Shown here: positions 1-10,990 of the stretch, piece by piece | Position numbering within the stretch: position 1 is the first letter of the stretch | Layout of the letters: each line of letters opens with the position of its first letter | NCBI GenBank assembly: GCA_963921425.1 | Contig: OY992836.1 | Coordinates: 9,827,304-9,891,303 of the forward strand | Reading direction: 5' to 3' | From: Dryas octopetala | Lineage: Eukaryota; Streptophyta; Magnoliopsida; Rosales; Rosaceae | Length of the DNA: 64,000 nt | Made by a program: the position numbers and the translations under genes | Notes under the pieces: model-generated | Told to the model about the DNA's origin: nothing | The model's input: only the letters and a program-made list of their open reading frames with translations | Database searches by the model: none

Positions 1-465
1 CAAAAAAAAAGTCTCCACACACATATACATGTGTGATAATTGTTTTAGTTATTATTACTCGTACTAGATACTAAAAGCACAGACTATTTCCCTAAAGTTT
101 GATTACCAACTAATATGTCATTTGAGATGAAAATTTTCTGCTTGTTATAAATAAATGACAGAAAATTTAACTTAAAATTTTTCTCAAAATATTAGTTTAC
201 AAGTAGTAAAGATTAGTTCAAATTATTCATCTCAATTGAATGTAGTTTGATATAAACCCAACTATTATTTTATATGTACACGAGGATTTGAACCAATGAT
301 CTCAATTTTTTCTCTCATTCATTCATTCTCATACCTATTGAAACTACTAGAATATCGGAGAATTAGAACTAAAAATCTTAAATGTGTAGATACGTACTAT
401 TGATCAATAGAGTTATAAACACCATATAATATAAGTTAATTTAAGAAACTTGTTACTATGGGAAT

Positions 466-650
466 GATAACATTATACAGACGTATTTTTTATTATTCGA
501 TCAAAAATTTCACTTATTATTATCCTAAAACATTCTTTGAAGTATCGATATGAAATGTGATAATATTATATAGACTTATTTTTTCACTATTAGATCAACA
601 ATTTCACCTATTATTATCCTAAAGCATCATTCGATCTATCGGTATGGAAT
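466..650. repeat. Imperfect tandem duplication, period about 93 bp
   Basis: A segment beginning GATAACATTATA near 466 recurs as GATAATATTATA near 559. The two copies run in parallel through matching stretches (ATCAAnAATTTCAC, TTATTATTATCCTAAA). The copies have diverged, so the duplication is old. No function can be inferred. Confidence 0.6.
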
Positions 651-3189
651 GCGAACATTTGCACATCAATTTTTCTCCCTACTTAATTTGAACCTACTTA
701 CTACGATGATGTGAACTCTTTAAGTACTATTTCCTACTACAATTACTCAAATTTTGGAATGATATGAGAGGACACTTGTTAGTGAAATGACGATTTATTC
801 CCCTAGTCCAAGAATTTCTTCCTTTATTTTTCTGTAAATCTACCAAAAAAATGTTGGGAATTAATTACAAGAACAGATTTGACAATACATTATGAAAATT
901 TGGAGGATGTGAAAGGAGGGTACCTACACAAAAGAGTGACACTCGAGGTGTCAATCCTGTAATGGTCAAAGCATTTTGGGAAGCTAGCTACCATCTGAAA
1001 CTAAGAGACCTCTCCACATTGGGGGGATGGGTTTTTCCAGAGAAACTACAACTTCAATAATTAGGGCCATTTCTGATTTTCATGTGATTAGACTGCCATC
1101 CCCAATTATGAAGTATGAAGTTTTTATGATTTTCATAACCCATTCCAGCCCGAAAAGGACACAAGAGGGACTCGATCTCTCACTCTCTCACTGGCCCCTC
1201 CTCCTGCCTATATTAATATATGTGCCATTGGCTTCACCAATCACCACTCCTTATTTCTTTTTCTTTTTTTTCTGAAAGTTCTTATTTTTGTATTTTAGTT
1301 GATAAATACCATTAACCAGTATTTTGGTGCAAATTAAAGCATTTCAACCTAAGATAATTGATGATGAATAGAAACACTAATGCCATAATAAACTGTAAGG
1401 CAACATTTTGCAGTTTGCAATTTCTTTTATGAGTTGGTATTACAAATTCACTTAAATTATAACATATGTATAATCATTAATATTCAAATCCTAAACTTCT
1501 AAAGTCTTATTCTTTTTTTTTTTTTGCCAATTTCTAAAATTTTAACCTTAATAATTATAAACATGTTCTAATTTAGTAAATTTTGTAATATCTTATAGAC
1601 ATGTCATGTCATGTCATGTCACACGTAATAAATTTCTAAACCATAGACCCTCATAGACAAGAAAAATAAAAGTAATAAGAAATAAGGGACCAAAGGCGAT
1701 GAGTGTCATAACTTTCCTAATTAGCAAGCAGATCAACAACATAATTAATCTACAATTTAGTGAGAAAAAAAATTCGTTTGCAAGTCGTTTGTTTTTTCCA
1801 AAAAATTGTTTTTTATTTTCAATAGTCATAAATATGGATGAAATAAAGAAGAAAATTAAAAAAAACACTTTTTGAATAGAATAACAAACAGGTCCAGTTT
1901 CAAACGAGATTCCGAAAATTGGTCTTCCCATTGCTGAAATATATTATCTATATATACTATTATAATGCTATAAGGAGAGTTTTGGTGTTACGCAACTTCA
2001 CTAAAATTGAGTTTACCTAAAATATATACCCGGTGTTAAACAAATTATTAAAGAAAAGAAACTTTATTTAAAAAAAGTTAAAACAGTGAAGTCATTTAAA
2101 TAAAATAAAAATAACTAATTGACGCTTTATGTTTTCTCCTACTCTCTCCATCTTCCCATGTTATTTTCTCTCTTCTCTTTAATTTATTAATTAATTATTA
2201 TTTTATTTAAGAAGACTTATTGAAACGTGTGTCAAAAGGGTAGTTAGTGAATAAAATCAGTACACATCACGATATATAAAAAGCCACGTACTCACCATAA
2301 TTAATTAAATATACAAGTTTACGGCTCTTTCCATTAAAGAATTCTTTAAATTAGCATAATAATGAATTTTTTGCGAGATCATACCAAATTGTATTTTGAT
2401 AATCGAAATCATATCTTTTTTTTAATCGTAAATCATTTAATCGTTGATTAAATAATCATTATTTTAAGTATTTATTACAAAAATTTATTCGTCTATTTGT
2501 TTGTCTAAAATTAGATATCTTAATTATTTTTTATTTGTTTAATTTTTTACCGAGATAATCTTTGAATAGAAATCTACAAAAAAGATGATTCGGGTCGTTG
2601 AAATATAATATTGAATGAGCCCCACTAAAAATCTCTTAAATAAAATTATTTGAAGAATTCATTAATGGAAGGGGCATCTATATGTTGAAGCTCGATCCGA
2701 ATAGTTGGCTCACAATCTTATATCATGCAATTCACTATCTTTCCGCCGAGTGCAATGTACATCCATGTTTCTAAAATTATCATTAGTGTTTAGACTACAT
2801 CTTACTTAGTATAAATCATGATTCTACGAGTAAATCATTTGCTAGTCCACTCACCTTTTTTTTTTTTTTTTTTTTTGGTGGTGAATCCAATCATCTTACA
2901 ATTAACTAATACGGATTAGCAACATTTAAAAATTACAGCCCACTCATCTTACTATCCATGAAACTCTTCACCACCATCCTCCTCATTTTTTTTATAACCA
3001 TTTTTCTTAAGATGATGGCATCAATAGCCGTCACAATTCATAAACTACGAAAAGCCATGGCCAAAACAACTCAAGTTGTGACCATGACAGGTATAAATTA
3101 TTGGGTATTTTACCAAGGCCAAAATGAAAAAGCATTTTAACCCACAGTTTACCCGGTCCAAAACTTACATTGCAAAACAAAATTAGCAT

Positions 3190-3400
3190 CAAGCACTCGG
3201 CAACTCTTTTCGAGCACTCGGTAATTCCTGCCGAGCGCTCGGCAGCTCCTGATGCAGCCAACATCTATAACCTAAAATTTGCATATATAGCCTACATCTG
3301 CAACTTAAAAGCTACATCTGCAACCTAAAATTTGTATTCTCTATTTGCATTTGCTAAGCCCTCGGGAAGAATGCCGAGTGAATACCGATCGCTCGGTAGC
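3190..3400. repeat. Cluster of CTCGG palindromic motifs
   Basis: Several GAGC-nn-CTCGG motifs occur in about 200 bp, including the perfect 14-bp palindrome GCCGAGCGCTCGGC at 3230-3243 and near copies around 3192, 3211 and 3387. The stretch is locally GC-richer than its surroundings and also contains a repeated phrase (ACATCTGCAACYTAAAA). It may be part of an unrecognised transposon end; nothing here codes. Confidence 0.4.
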
Positions 3401-3601
3401 CTTTTTAACGTTCCAGACTTGCGTAAAAGGACATAATGGCCTTTAATTTAATTTTTATTAGGTGAATTTATAGTTAAGAACCTTGCATTTCTTGTCCTTA
3501 AAAATAATTTATCATAAATTATTTTCTTTTCTAGATATTTTTATATTGTCTATGTATGACTTTACTTTTTTTTTTCTCCCCAATGATTACTCATAAGCAG
3601 G

Positions 3602-4458
3602 GAGTAAAATTTCATTTTTTGGGGATATGAAAATTTTAACACTATACCAAAAACATTTTGTTCAAATGTTGGAAATTTTCGATGAAATTTTCGGCTCGAG
3701 TCGGGGAGGTATAGACTAGAGGGAGAGAGGGGAGGAAGAAGCGAGTTGGCCTAGTCGGCGGAGGGAAAGAAGGAAGAGAGGGAGATCTGGAAGGAGGAAG
3801 GAGGAAGAGATCGGGAAGGGAGAGGGAGGAGAGAGAAGAGATCAGCGAGGGAGGGAATGACTGAGTGAGGAACTGGGAGAGAGAAAGAGAAGGTGGCTAA
3901 TGAGAGATTGAGAGGGAAGATTGGAGACTTGGTGAGTCACGGGGAAAAGGAAGGATAGAAAAAAAAAAAAAAAAAAGTTTAGGGTTGATTGGTGTTTGGG
4001 CCTTTGGGCAATTGGAAAGAAAAAAGAGGTTTGAGGTTTGGTTTTGGGTTTGGTTTAGTTGTTTATGTTTAATACATTTCTATATAAAAAATAATTAAAA
4101 ATACTTTAAAGGGTCTAAACCTTAATGTCCTATACCATATCCAAAACAATATAGAGTATATATTATTGAGTATATAGAGTTTAGTATTAGGATTTAGTGT
4201 ATAGATTATAGAGTATAAAGAATATCCTAATTTCATTTATTCATTATACTAATTTTATTTAATAGTATTTGCATTCAGCGCACATTTGGTTAAATAATTT
4301 GGTTTCTTCAATATTTTTTATCAATGTAGTAGATAATATGTTAAATAAACATATGATAAAGTTTCATTCAAAATTTTTGTATTTTGATAATAATTTCCGT
4401 CGTTTTTGTCGAAATTAAAATTTCCATCGAAAATTTCCTTGAAACCAAAATTTTACTC
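3602..4458 (-). repeat. Dispersed repeat, copy 1 (partner at 57373-58040)
   Basis: Read on the minus strand from 4458 downward, this sequence follows the plus-strand sequence at 57373-58040. Shared landmarks in the same order are GACAAAAACGACG, TTGAATGAAACTT, ACATATTATCTACTACAT, TACTCTATAATCTATACAC, AATTGCCCAAAGGCCC and a T-rich tract. The end at 4458 starts GAGTAAAATTTT and the opposite end at 3602 starts GAGTAAAATTTC, so short terminal inverted repeats are likely, but I found no clear target-site duplication. The 3660-3960 part is purine-rich and is missing or different in copy 2. No coding capacity is seen; it is probably a non-autonomous DNA transposon family. Confidence 0.65.
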
Positions 4459-5404
4459 ATTGCTCATAAGAATTAGTATAATAATTTAAAATTAAGATTG
4501 TAACATGGCCAAACAATAAAAAAAAATGAAGCCTAATTTTTTTTTTCACGTTAATTGAACCTAACATAATATGTAAATTTTGGGACCCTAAACATCTAGT
4601 GGCCCTCTTTTAGTCAGCCTTGTAGAGGTCTCCTAGGTGTCTACGACAGATCCGATCAGCCTCGTGATAAAGAGAAATATTTCCGAGTCTCATTGGATAT
4701 GCTTTAATTAATTTCACATGATGATAAATTTATAACAATTAATTCAATTTTTTGAAAATGTGTGAGATGACTAAGATGAGGTTGGAAATAGAAGTTAAAG
4801 ATATGCATTCTCTTTTTCCTTTTGGATAAAACTATTTGCACCATATATTTTCGTATCACTGAAGTATTAGCAAACCAATAAATAATCAGTCTCAAATTTA
4901 GTTAATGAGAGAACACTTATCTCTCTAAAATGCACTTATATCTATTGTAGAGAACAAGCTCATCTTTATTACAGATGGAATACATAAAAGGGCAAAAAAT
5001 TTAAATAGGACACATATTTTTGAGATTAATCTTATTTCATGATACATATTTAGGGTTATGTTGATGCAGGACACTAATTTAGCGTTTGTATCAATGTGGA
5101 ACAATCCATTAGTTCCATCAAAATTTTCGTTTAAAAAATACGATGTGACTAGCACATACTTATTTTGAGGGATAAAATGGTCATTTCTTATGTGCCACTT
5201 AAAAAAAATTCATTTTTATGTTTTAGAGTAAAAGTATTAAAAAATTAAATTAAATTAAAACTAAAAAAAAAAAAGATGACAAATCTTCCCTTCCCCTTTT
5301 TACCCCACCCTAACCCATGTCTGGTGGTGGCACCATCCTTCATCTCTCTCTCACTCTCACTTACTCTTTATCTCTTTCTCTTTCTCTATCTATATCTCTC
5401 TCTG

Positions 5405-5596
5405 AAGCAATGTTCTGGACCATGTTCCGCCTCAAGGACCGCCAGACAGGACTGTAGACAGAGGCGTTGACATATTCAAAGAAAGGTTTGCTGGAACGGG
5501 CAACCTGGAAGAGGTTGTCGACAATGGGCCATCTGGGTAAGCCCGGAGGGAAGTTGAGGTGTTTAGACATGGATTTCTCAGTGAGCAGGAAAATGA

Positions 5597-5600
<4 letters not shown>
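5405..5600 (-). pseudogene. Captured cytochrome P450 (CYP77A-like) gene fragment
   Basis: The minus-strand reading contains the proline-rich P450 hinge as LNFPPGLPRWPIVDNLFQVA, followed by SKPFFEYVN and then directly by VYSPVWRSLRRNMVQN. In plant CYP77A proteins (known family) both segments exist, but about 70-80 residues containing the first beta sheets normally lie between them. Here they are fused in frame. The haem-binding cysteine region and the rest of the protein are absent. The fragment lies within the inverted repeats of the MULE, next to a (GA)n tract and the copia LTR. It is therefore best read as a host exon copied and internally deleted by the transposon. It is not a functional enzyme. 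Confidence 0.8.

Positions 5601-5638
<38 letters not shown>
5601..5638. repeat. (GA)n microsatellite
   Basis: An uninterrupted dinucleotide run between the P450 fragment and the copia LTR end. It begins exactly where the LTR stops. Confidence 0.9.
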
Positions 5639-5640
<2 letters not shown>

Positions 5641-5820
5641 TAAGATTTGATAATTGGATGTTTCATTATGAGTAGATATCACGTACTTAAACAGCCCGAA
5701 GCTTGACTTACAAGTAATAGAATACTTAGAGTATAAGAATACAAACTAAATACACAAGCAACCTATCCTAACCTTAATAGGATAAAGAATCCCTATGGAG
5801 GTTGAACTTCTTCTTTAACA
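5639..5820 (-). repeat. Copia 3' LTR (about 182 bp)
   Basis: On the minus strand the segment starts TGTTAAAGAAGAAG at 5820 and ends CAAATCTTACA at 5639, giving the canonical TG...CA ends. It directly follows the end of the RNase H reading frame. The bases just before it on the minus strand (GCGTGGGCA) are moderately purine-rich and may be the polypurine tract. Short LTRs of this size occur in copia elements. No second copy is present in the window. Confidence 0.7.
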
Positions 5821-7644
5821 TGCCCACGCAAACTTAACGTCCTAGGAAAGACAAGTTTGGAGTGAAGGAAAAGAAACTGTTGCTTGTGAAGACCCTTGGT
5901 GAGAAGATCAGCAGGCTGGTCAACAGAGGGAACAAAATGGACTTCATGTGTGCCCAGTTTGACTCTCTCGCTAACAAAATGATAATCCAACTCGATATGT
6001 TTGGTTCGTGCATGAAACACCGGATTGGCGACCATATATGTTGTACTTAAGTTATCACAATAAAGAGTAATGGGCTTGGTGAAAGGTTGCCGTAACTCCT
6101 TGAGTAAGTAGGAAAGCCAAATGGACTCGGCATAAGTGTGAGCTAAGGCTCGATACTTAGACTCGGCACTAGAACGAGAGATCGTGGGCTATTTGGAGGA
6201 GCTTTATGAGATGAGGTTGGGCCCGTGGAAGAGAAGATAGCCAGAAGTGGACCTGTGCGTAACCGGGCAGCCTGCCCAATCGGCATCCGAGTACCCTCTT
6301 AGGGTGAAGGGGCTAGCAGTGGGATGAAAGATGATGCCCAACGAGAGAGAGCCTTTGATGTAACGCAAGATGCGCTTGGCAGCAATGAGATGATGGCACA
6401 CGGCTTGGACATGAACTGAGCAACATGATTGACAGAAAAGGCAATGTCAGGCCAAGTCATAGTGAGATATTGTAAGGAGCCCACAAGTTGCCGGAAGGAG
6501 AGCCATCTTGGTTGGAGAGTCATGGTTTGGAAGCCATGGGGGTGGACCACGACATGCAGTCCACCATCTTTGTACGCAACAACAAATCAAGAGCTTACTT
6601 AGTTTAAGATAAGTGAAGTCCAGAAGAGGAGTGTTATACCTCAAGACCAAGAAAATAGTGAAGGCTGCCCAAGTCCTTGATCTCAAATTCCTTAGAAAGA
6701 GTGACAACGAAAGAGGAAAATGTCGTTGACATAAAGCAATAAAACAAGAAAATGAGACCCACGAGCATAAATGAAGAGATAGGGGTCAGCCGTACTCTAA
6801 ACAAATAGTTGACGCAGGAGGAAGGAACTGAAGCGATTGAACCAGGCATGCGGAGCTTGCTTGAGCCCATAGATGGCCTTATGCAGTTTGCAGACATGTG
6901 TGGGAAATCTAGAATCAATAAAGCCAGGGGATGCGCCATATAAACATCCTCATCCAAAAATCCATATAAGAATGCATTCTTGACTTCAAGTTGAGGAAGG
7001 ACCATCCTTTGGAAATAGCAAGACTAAAGACCATGCGAATAGTAGCAGGCTTAACGACCGGGCTGAAAGTCTTGTCGTAGTCAAAGCCATGTTGTTGTTG
7101 AAAGCCCTTGGTAACTAGACGGGCTTTGTAGCGCTCAAGAGAACCATCGGAGTTGTGATTGTTCTTAAACACCCATTTGCAACCAAGTGGGTTAAGGCAA
7201 GGAGTAGAAGGAACCAAAGACCATTTGCGGTTCTTGGGAAGAGCATTAAACTCATCGGTCATGGCCTGATGCCATTCAGGAAAGCGAGAAGCTTGGGTGA
7301 AGCATGTGGGCTTGGGTACATGTGCAGAAAAGGCATCAATAACATCAGTAGACATGGGATAACGGACCGTGCATGCTATCAGTACGGACCTTTAGCATGA
7401 CAACCCCAGCTTGAAGACGAGTAGTCATTGAGTGGCGTGGAGGTTGAGGGGCCTCGGGCTCATCGAAATTAGAGGAGTTGCTGCTGGACGGACTAGAAGA
7501 GGTAGGTGGAAAGGGTGGTTGGGGTGAAGGTGAAGTTGGAGGCGGCGGCGCAGAGGGAGTTGGGATCATTGAAGGGGCATGAGGGACCACATGGAGTAGC
7601 TCCAACGACACAATGGAGGAAGAGGAGGCAGCAGGTGCGAACAC
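5793..7644 (-). pseudogene. Copia reverse transcriptase and RNase H remnant
   Basis: Overlapping broken frames carry, in order, the RT amino-terminal block (LGCKWVFKNNHNSDGSLERYKARLVTKGF region near 7100-7190, then a reading close to QLDVKNAFLYGFLDEDVYMA near 6940-6990) and the RT palm (IKDLGSLHYFLGLEV near 6640). The RNase H core follows (SDADWAGCPVTHRSTSGYLL near 6230-6300, then ARTKHIELDYHFVSERV near 5950-6000). At least three frame changes are needed to read through. The catalytic YVDD box appears as YVND in the appropriate frame near 6720-6740, a substitution expected to abolish polymerase activity. The region upstream (7400-7640) is a proline/serine-rich linker typical between integrase and RT. 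Confidence 0.85.
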
Positions 7645-7766
7645 TGGGTGAGCAAAGCGAAACGTCTGTTAATCAAAATGACATAACGTGAGACGTAAAC
7701 CTGATTAGTGGAATGATCCAAGCAACAATAGCCCTTGTATTGCATGCTGTAACCTAAAAAATTGCA

Positions 7767-8890
7767 TTACTTGGAACGAGATGCCAATTTGTCAATACCA
7801 AAAGCCTCTAGGTACGGGTAATACGCACAACCAAAGGTACGAATGGAAGAGTGATCGGGAGAGTGACCATATAGACGTTGAAAAGTAGAGGACCAATTAA
7901 GAACAGAAGATGGAAGTAGATTGATGAGAAAAACAGCGGTCATGGCCGCTTCTAACCAGAGTGCAAACGGTGCACTAGAGGTAGAGAGAAGAGTGCAGAT
8001 AACATTAGCAATGTGCCTTTGATTCCGTTTGGCGAGACCGTTTTGTTGGGGTGTGTGTGGACATGACAAACGATGCAATATGCCAAAATTATCACAAAAT
8101 TGTATAAAGGCATGATTAACAAATTATGTACCACCATCACTCTGAAAATATTTTATGGAACAATTAAAGATATTACGAACCATAAAGTAAAAAGTGCGAA
8201 AGTGAGTGAAAACTTTCGACTTAGCACGCATAGGAAAAATCCAGGAAAAATGACTATAATCATTAGTAAAAAGGACATAATATTTATAGCCATAATTGGA
8301 GGAAATCGATGATATCCACACATCAGAATGTATTAAATAAAAGGGAAAAGATGCGACAATATTATTAGATGTAAACGGGAGTTTATGAGACTTCCCAAGT
8401 GCACATTGCTTACAAAAAGATTTAGACGCATGGCCTAACCTAGAAGCATCTAAAGACAAACGAGACAAAACATCAATGGACAGATGACCTAAGCGATGAT
8501 GCCACAGAGTGGAAGAAACATCAATTAAGGCTTGCGGCGACCAAACGGACAGAGGATAAAGAGCATCCTTACATGGGCCCCGAAACAAAGTAACATTAGA
8601 TGACCAGTCAGAAACAATAAACTTAGAGGGATAAAAAGAAATAGAGACAGAATTATCCTTCGTGAAACGAGCAACTGAAAGCAAATTCTTTTTTAGGTGA
8701 GGCACATGAAAACATTAGACAGACGAAACTTAAAGGAACCAAGAGTAAGCGGAAGGGTACCAATATGGGTAAGGCATCACCATTATGAAGGGGAACAACA
8801 TTATCACCATTGTAAGGAGTGGCATCTTACAAGGTATCACCATTGCCGATCATGTGATGAGTGGTGCCGGTGTCAGGAATCCAGGTAGGA
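7767..8890 (-). pseudogene. Copia protease, pre-integrase and integrase remnant
   Basis: The protease active-site motif is visible as DTGTTHHM (codons around 8850-8875), followed within a few codons by an in-frame stop. Next comes the GAG-pre-integrase zinc region with HHRLGHLS and CKQCALGKSHKLPF (near 8400-8510), then the integrase core with the first catalytic Asp in LIHSDVW. The integrase end has SCPHTPQQNGLAKRNQRHI (near 8020-8070). Functional copia integrases normally have Glu where this copy has Lys (GLAER versus GLAKR), so the DDE triad is broken. Two separate frames are needed to cover the domain. Confidence 0.85.
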
Positions 8891-8940
8891 TCAACATGCG
8901 AAGAACCAGAACCAAAGTAGGAGGGAGTCGCATGAGTCTG

Positions 8941-9481
8941 TTATCCTGCAAATGGTGAGTCAGGTGGAATCATGAGGACACAAGGTAGCATGATGACAAG
9001 GAGAATTGCAAAACGTGCACCACAACAAATGAGGGGCACCAAGAACACCAGCAGTAAAGGAAGAGGGATGCGGCTACCACGAGGCCGGACCCCATGCGGG
9101 CTGTTGCTGCTGTTGCCACAGCTGGTTGTGCTGCCAACCACCACCACACCCACGCTGCCTCGCCCACGACCACCGCGAGGCGCGGTAGGAGGAGACACCA
9201 CTTCGATTGAAGTTGTTGTTGTAGGATTGGCGCGGCTGCTGATGAGGTAGATTATTACGGGGCTACTGTGATTGTTGATGAGCCGCCAATAAGGCTTGAG
9301 AAGAAGCATCAGAAGGCCGAGAAACATGAGACTCGAAGGAAAGAAAGCAAGCACGCATATCAGGGAAACTAGGCAGTGGAGGAAAGTTCAAAACCGCAGT
9401 GACAAACATGGTAAAATAAGTTCCCAAACCACGAAGAACAGCGGTAACAAGGTCAGTATTGGAGCCATCACCAATGTCCAA
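8941..9481 (-). pseudogene. Copia gag remnant with CCHC zinc knuckle
   Basis: The right part (9263-9481) reads like the middle of copia gag: a region with LRGLGTYFTMFVTAVLN followed by FPDMRACFLSFESHVS and a Ser/Gln-rich stretch. A Gly/Arg-rich linker follows. A CX2CX4HX4C zinc knuckle is found as CTFCNSPCHHATLC at about 8976-9021, in a different frame from the upstream gag, showing a frameshift. The first part of gag is missing. Confidence 0.75.
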
Positions 9482-9489
9482 ATTTTTTA

Positions 9490-9710
9490 AATTACATAAT
9501 TGGTAACTGTCATATAATTACCGTTTTTATGTTTTTTAATTGCTAATTGTCACACAATTACTCTTTTTAAATTTGTAATTGTCACACAATTACTCTTTTA
9601 AAGTTGGTAACTATCACACAATTACCGTTTTTTAATTAGAAATTGTCACACAGTTAATTATAGTTTTTAAACTTGGTGATTGTGTGACAACCACTATTTT
9701 TAAGTTTGAG
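9490..9710. repeat. AT-rich tandem repeat, about 45-55-bp unit
   Basis: A phrase resembling TTGGTAACTGTCACACAATTA recurs about five times (near 9498, 9540, 9575, 9604 and 9640), with T-rich spacers of variable length. The last copy, near 9675-9690, appears inverted (GTGATTGTGTGACAA). It lies between the truncated copia end and the right arm of the MULE. No coding content. Confidence 0.7.
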
Positions 9711-10191
9711 TCCAAACATTTTTGAAGGACATGATAGTAATTTATTACTAGGAATAGTATAGGGTAACCCAAATTAGGTTGGACCCATTGACTATCATGT
9801 AATTAGCAAATATTTGCATATGACCATTATGAGAACTCAAATGTTTTATTGATATATTTGTAATTTACTATTTTTTAAATTTTAATATTTTTTAGTTTTA
9901 TTCTTTTTTAATTTTAAACTTTTATAATTTTAATATTTTTTGTTATAATTTTTAAATTTTAAATTTTTGAGTGTTAATCATTTTAATTTTAATCATTTTT
10001 AGTATTAATCATTTTAGTTTTAATATTTTTTAAGTTGGGAATAGAATTAAAATTTGATTAATATGAATGGACCCATTTGTCCTTCATTTGGATGTAGTTT
10101 GTAACAGAATTGACGGATTATCCTATATTGATACAAATGCTAAATTAGTGTCATTCATCAATACAATCCTAAATATGTATCATTAAATAAA

Positions 10192-10932
10192 GAGCAAATT
10201 GCAATTTAGTACCTCAACTTTACATGTTGTTTCAATTTAGTACCCAACCTTTGAAACCTTGCAAAAAAGTACCTCAATTTTTATTTTGTGTCAAAATAGT
10301 ACCTCCGTTAGTTTTTCTGTCAAATAAACCGTTATCTGTTAACGTGGCATGTGTATTTTCGTCTTTTTTCTCATATTTAAAAATAATAATATTTTTAAAA
10401 ATTTTTGAATAAAAAAATTCTTAAAAAAAAAATTAAAACTTTTAAATAAAAAAAATTTGGNNNNNNNNNNNNNNNNNNNNNNNNNNNNNNNNNNNNNNNN
10501 NNNNNNNNNNNNNNNNNNNNNNNNNNNNNNNNNNNNNNNNNNNNNNNNNNNNNNNNNNNNNNNNNNNNNNNNNNNNNNNNNNNNNNNNNNNNNNNNNNNN
10601 NNNNNNNNNNNNNNNNNNNNNNNNNNNNNNNNNNNNNNNNNNNNNNNNNNNNNNNNNNNNGGCATGGCTGGGGAAAGGGGGAAGGGGGAAAAGAAATTTA
10701 AGAAATTTTTTTATTTAAAAGTTTTAAAAATATTATTTTTTTAAAATGTGGGTAAAAAGATGAAAATACTCTTGTCACATAAGCATATAACGGTTTATTT
10801 GACAGAAAAACTAATGGAGGTACTATTTTGACACAAAATGAAAGTTAAGGTATTTTTTTACAAGTTTTTGAAAGTTGGGGGTATTAAGTTAAAATAACAT
10901 GTAAAGTTAAGATACTAAATTATAATTTACTC
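10192..10932. mobile_element. Foldback (TIR) element nested in the MULE right arm
   Basis: The left arm from 10192 (GAGCAAATTGCAATTTAGTA) matches the reverse complement of the right arm ending 10932 (GAGTAAATTATAATTTAGTA), with similarity over roughly 180 bp on each side. The flanks repeat TTAAATAA (10183-10190 and 10933-10940); extended to 9 bp there is one mismatch. The motif AGTACC recurs at 10208, 10239, 10268 and 10298. The element interrupts the right inverted repeat of the MULE, so it is the younger insertion. Its centre is replaced by an assembly gap. Confidence 0.85.
10461..10660. other. Assembly gap, exactly 200 N
   Basis: Two hundred undetermined bases lie in the loop of the foldback element at 10192-10932. 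The true length is unknown. Flanking bases are homopolymer-rich (A/T on the left, G/A on the right), which together with the hairpin would hinder sequencing and assembly. Confidence 0.99.
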
Positions 10933-10990
10933 TTAAATAACATTGACACCAAAATATATGTTCTATTTAAAAAAATTTCCCTACATAAAA

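Larger units (their letters stand above)
1..4980. other. Left intergenic region, no gene recognised
   Basis: No open reading frame here resembles a known protein and codon-like structure is absent. The DNA is AT-rich with homopolymer runs (a long T run near 2858-2876, an A run near 3960-3976). Entries within it: a tandem duplication at 466-650, palindromic CTCGG motifs at 3190-3400 and a dispersed repeat at 3602-4458. A (CATGT)n microsatellite sits near 1599-1621. Confidence 0.6.
5639..9485 (-). mobile_element. 5'-truncated Ty1/copia LTR retrotransposon
   Basis: The gene order on the minus strand is gag, protease, integrase, reverse transcriptase, RNase H, 3' LTR, which defines the copia superfamily. 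The 3' LTR is recognisable (5639-5820), but no matching 5' LTR, primer binding site or gag start occurs at the right end. Homology stops near 9485 and AT-rich tandem repeats begin. The polyprotein is broken by frameshifts and stop codons, so the copy is dead. It sits inside the MULE at 4990-10981, so it either inserted there or was captured by it; the missing 5' end leaves no TSD to decide. Confidence 0.88.
4990..10981. mobile_element. Mutator-like (MULE) element with 9-bp TSD, carrying nested insertions
   Basis: The ends are inverted repeats of at least 120 bp. The left arm from 4990 (GGGCAAAAAATTTAAATAGG) matches the reverse complement of the right arm ending at 10981 (GGGAAATTTTTTTAAATAG), and similarity continues through a second landmark (GATACATATTTAGG) to about 5115 and 10090. 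Both ends are flanked by the perfect direct repeat TACATAAAA (4981-4989 and 10982-10990), the 9-bp duplication expected of Mutator-type transposition. Inside are a rearranged cytochrome P450 fragment (5405-5600), a truncated copia retrotransposon (5639-9485), AT-rich tandem repeats, and a foldback element inserted in the right arm (10192-10932). No MULE transposase is visible, so it is non-autonomous and fits the Pack-MULE description (a MULE carrying host gene fragments). Confidence 0.85.

Noticed and set aside
280..310. tRNA-like GAGGATTTGAACC phrase
   Set aside because: It resembles the inverse of a T-arm, but no acceptor stem, anticodon arm or D-arm could be arranged around it on either strand.
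10339..10744. Open frames on both strands running through the 200 N
   Set aside because: The frames exist only because N was translated as unknown residues; flanking codons are homopolymer-rich and show no homology.
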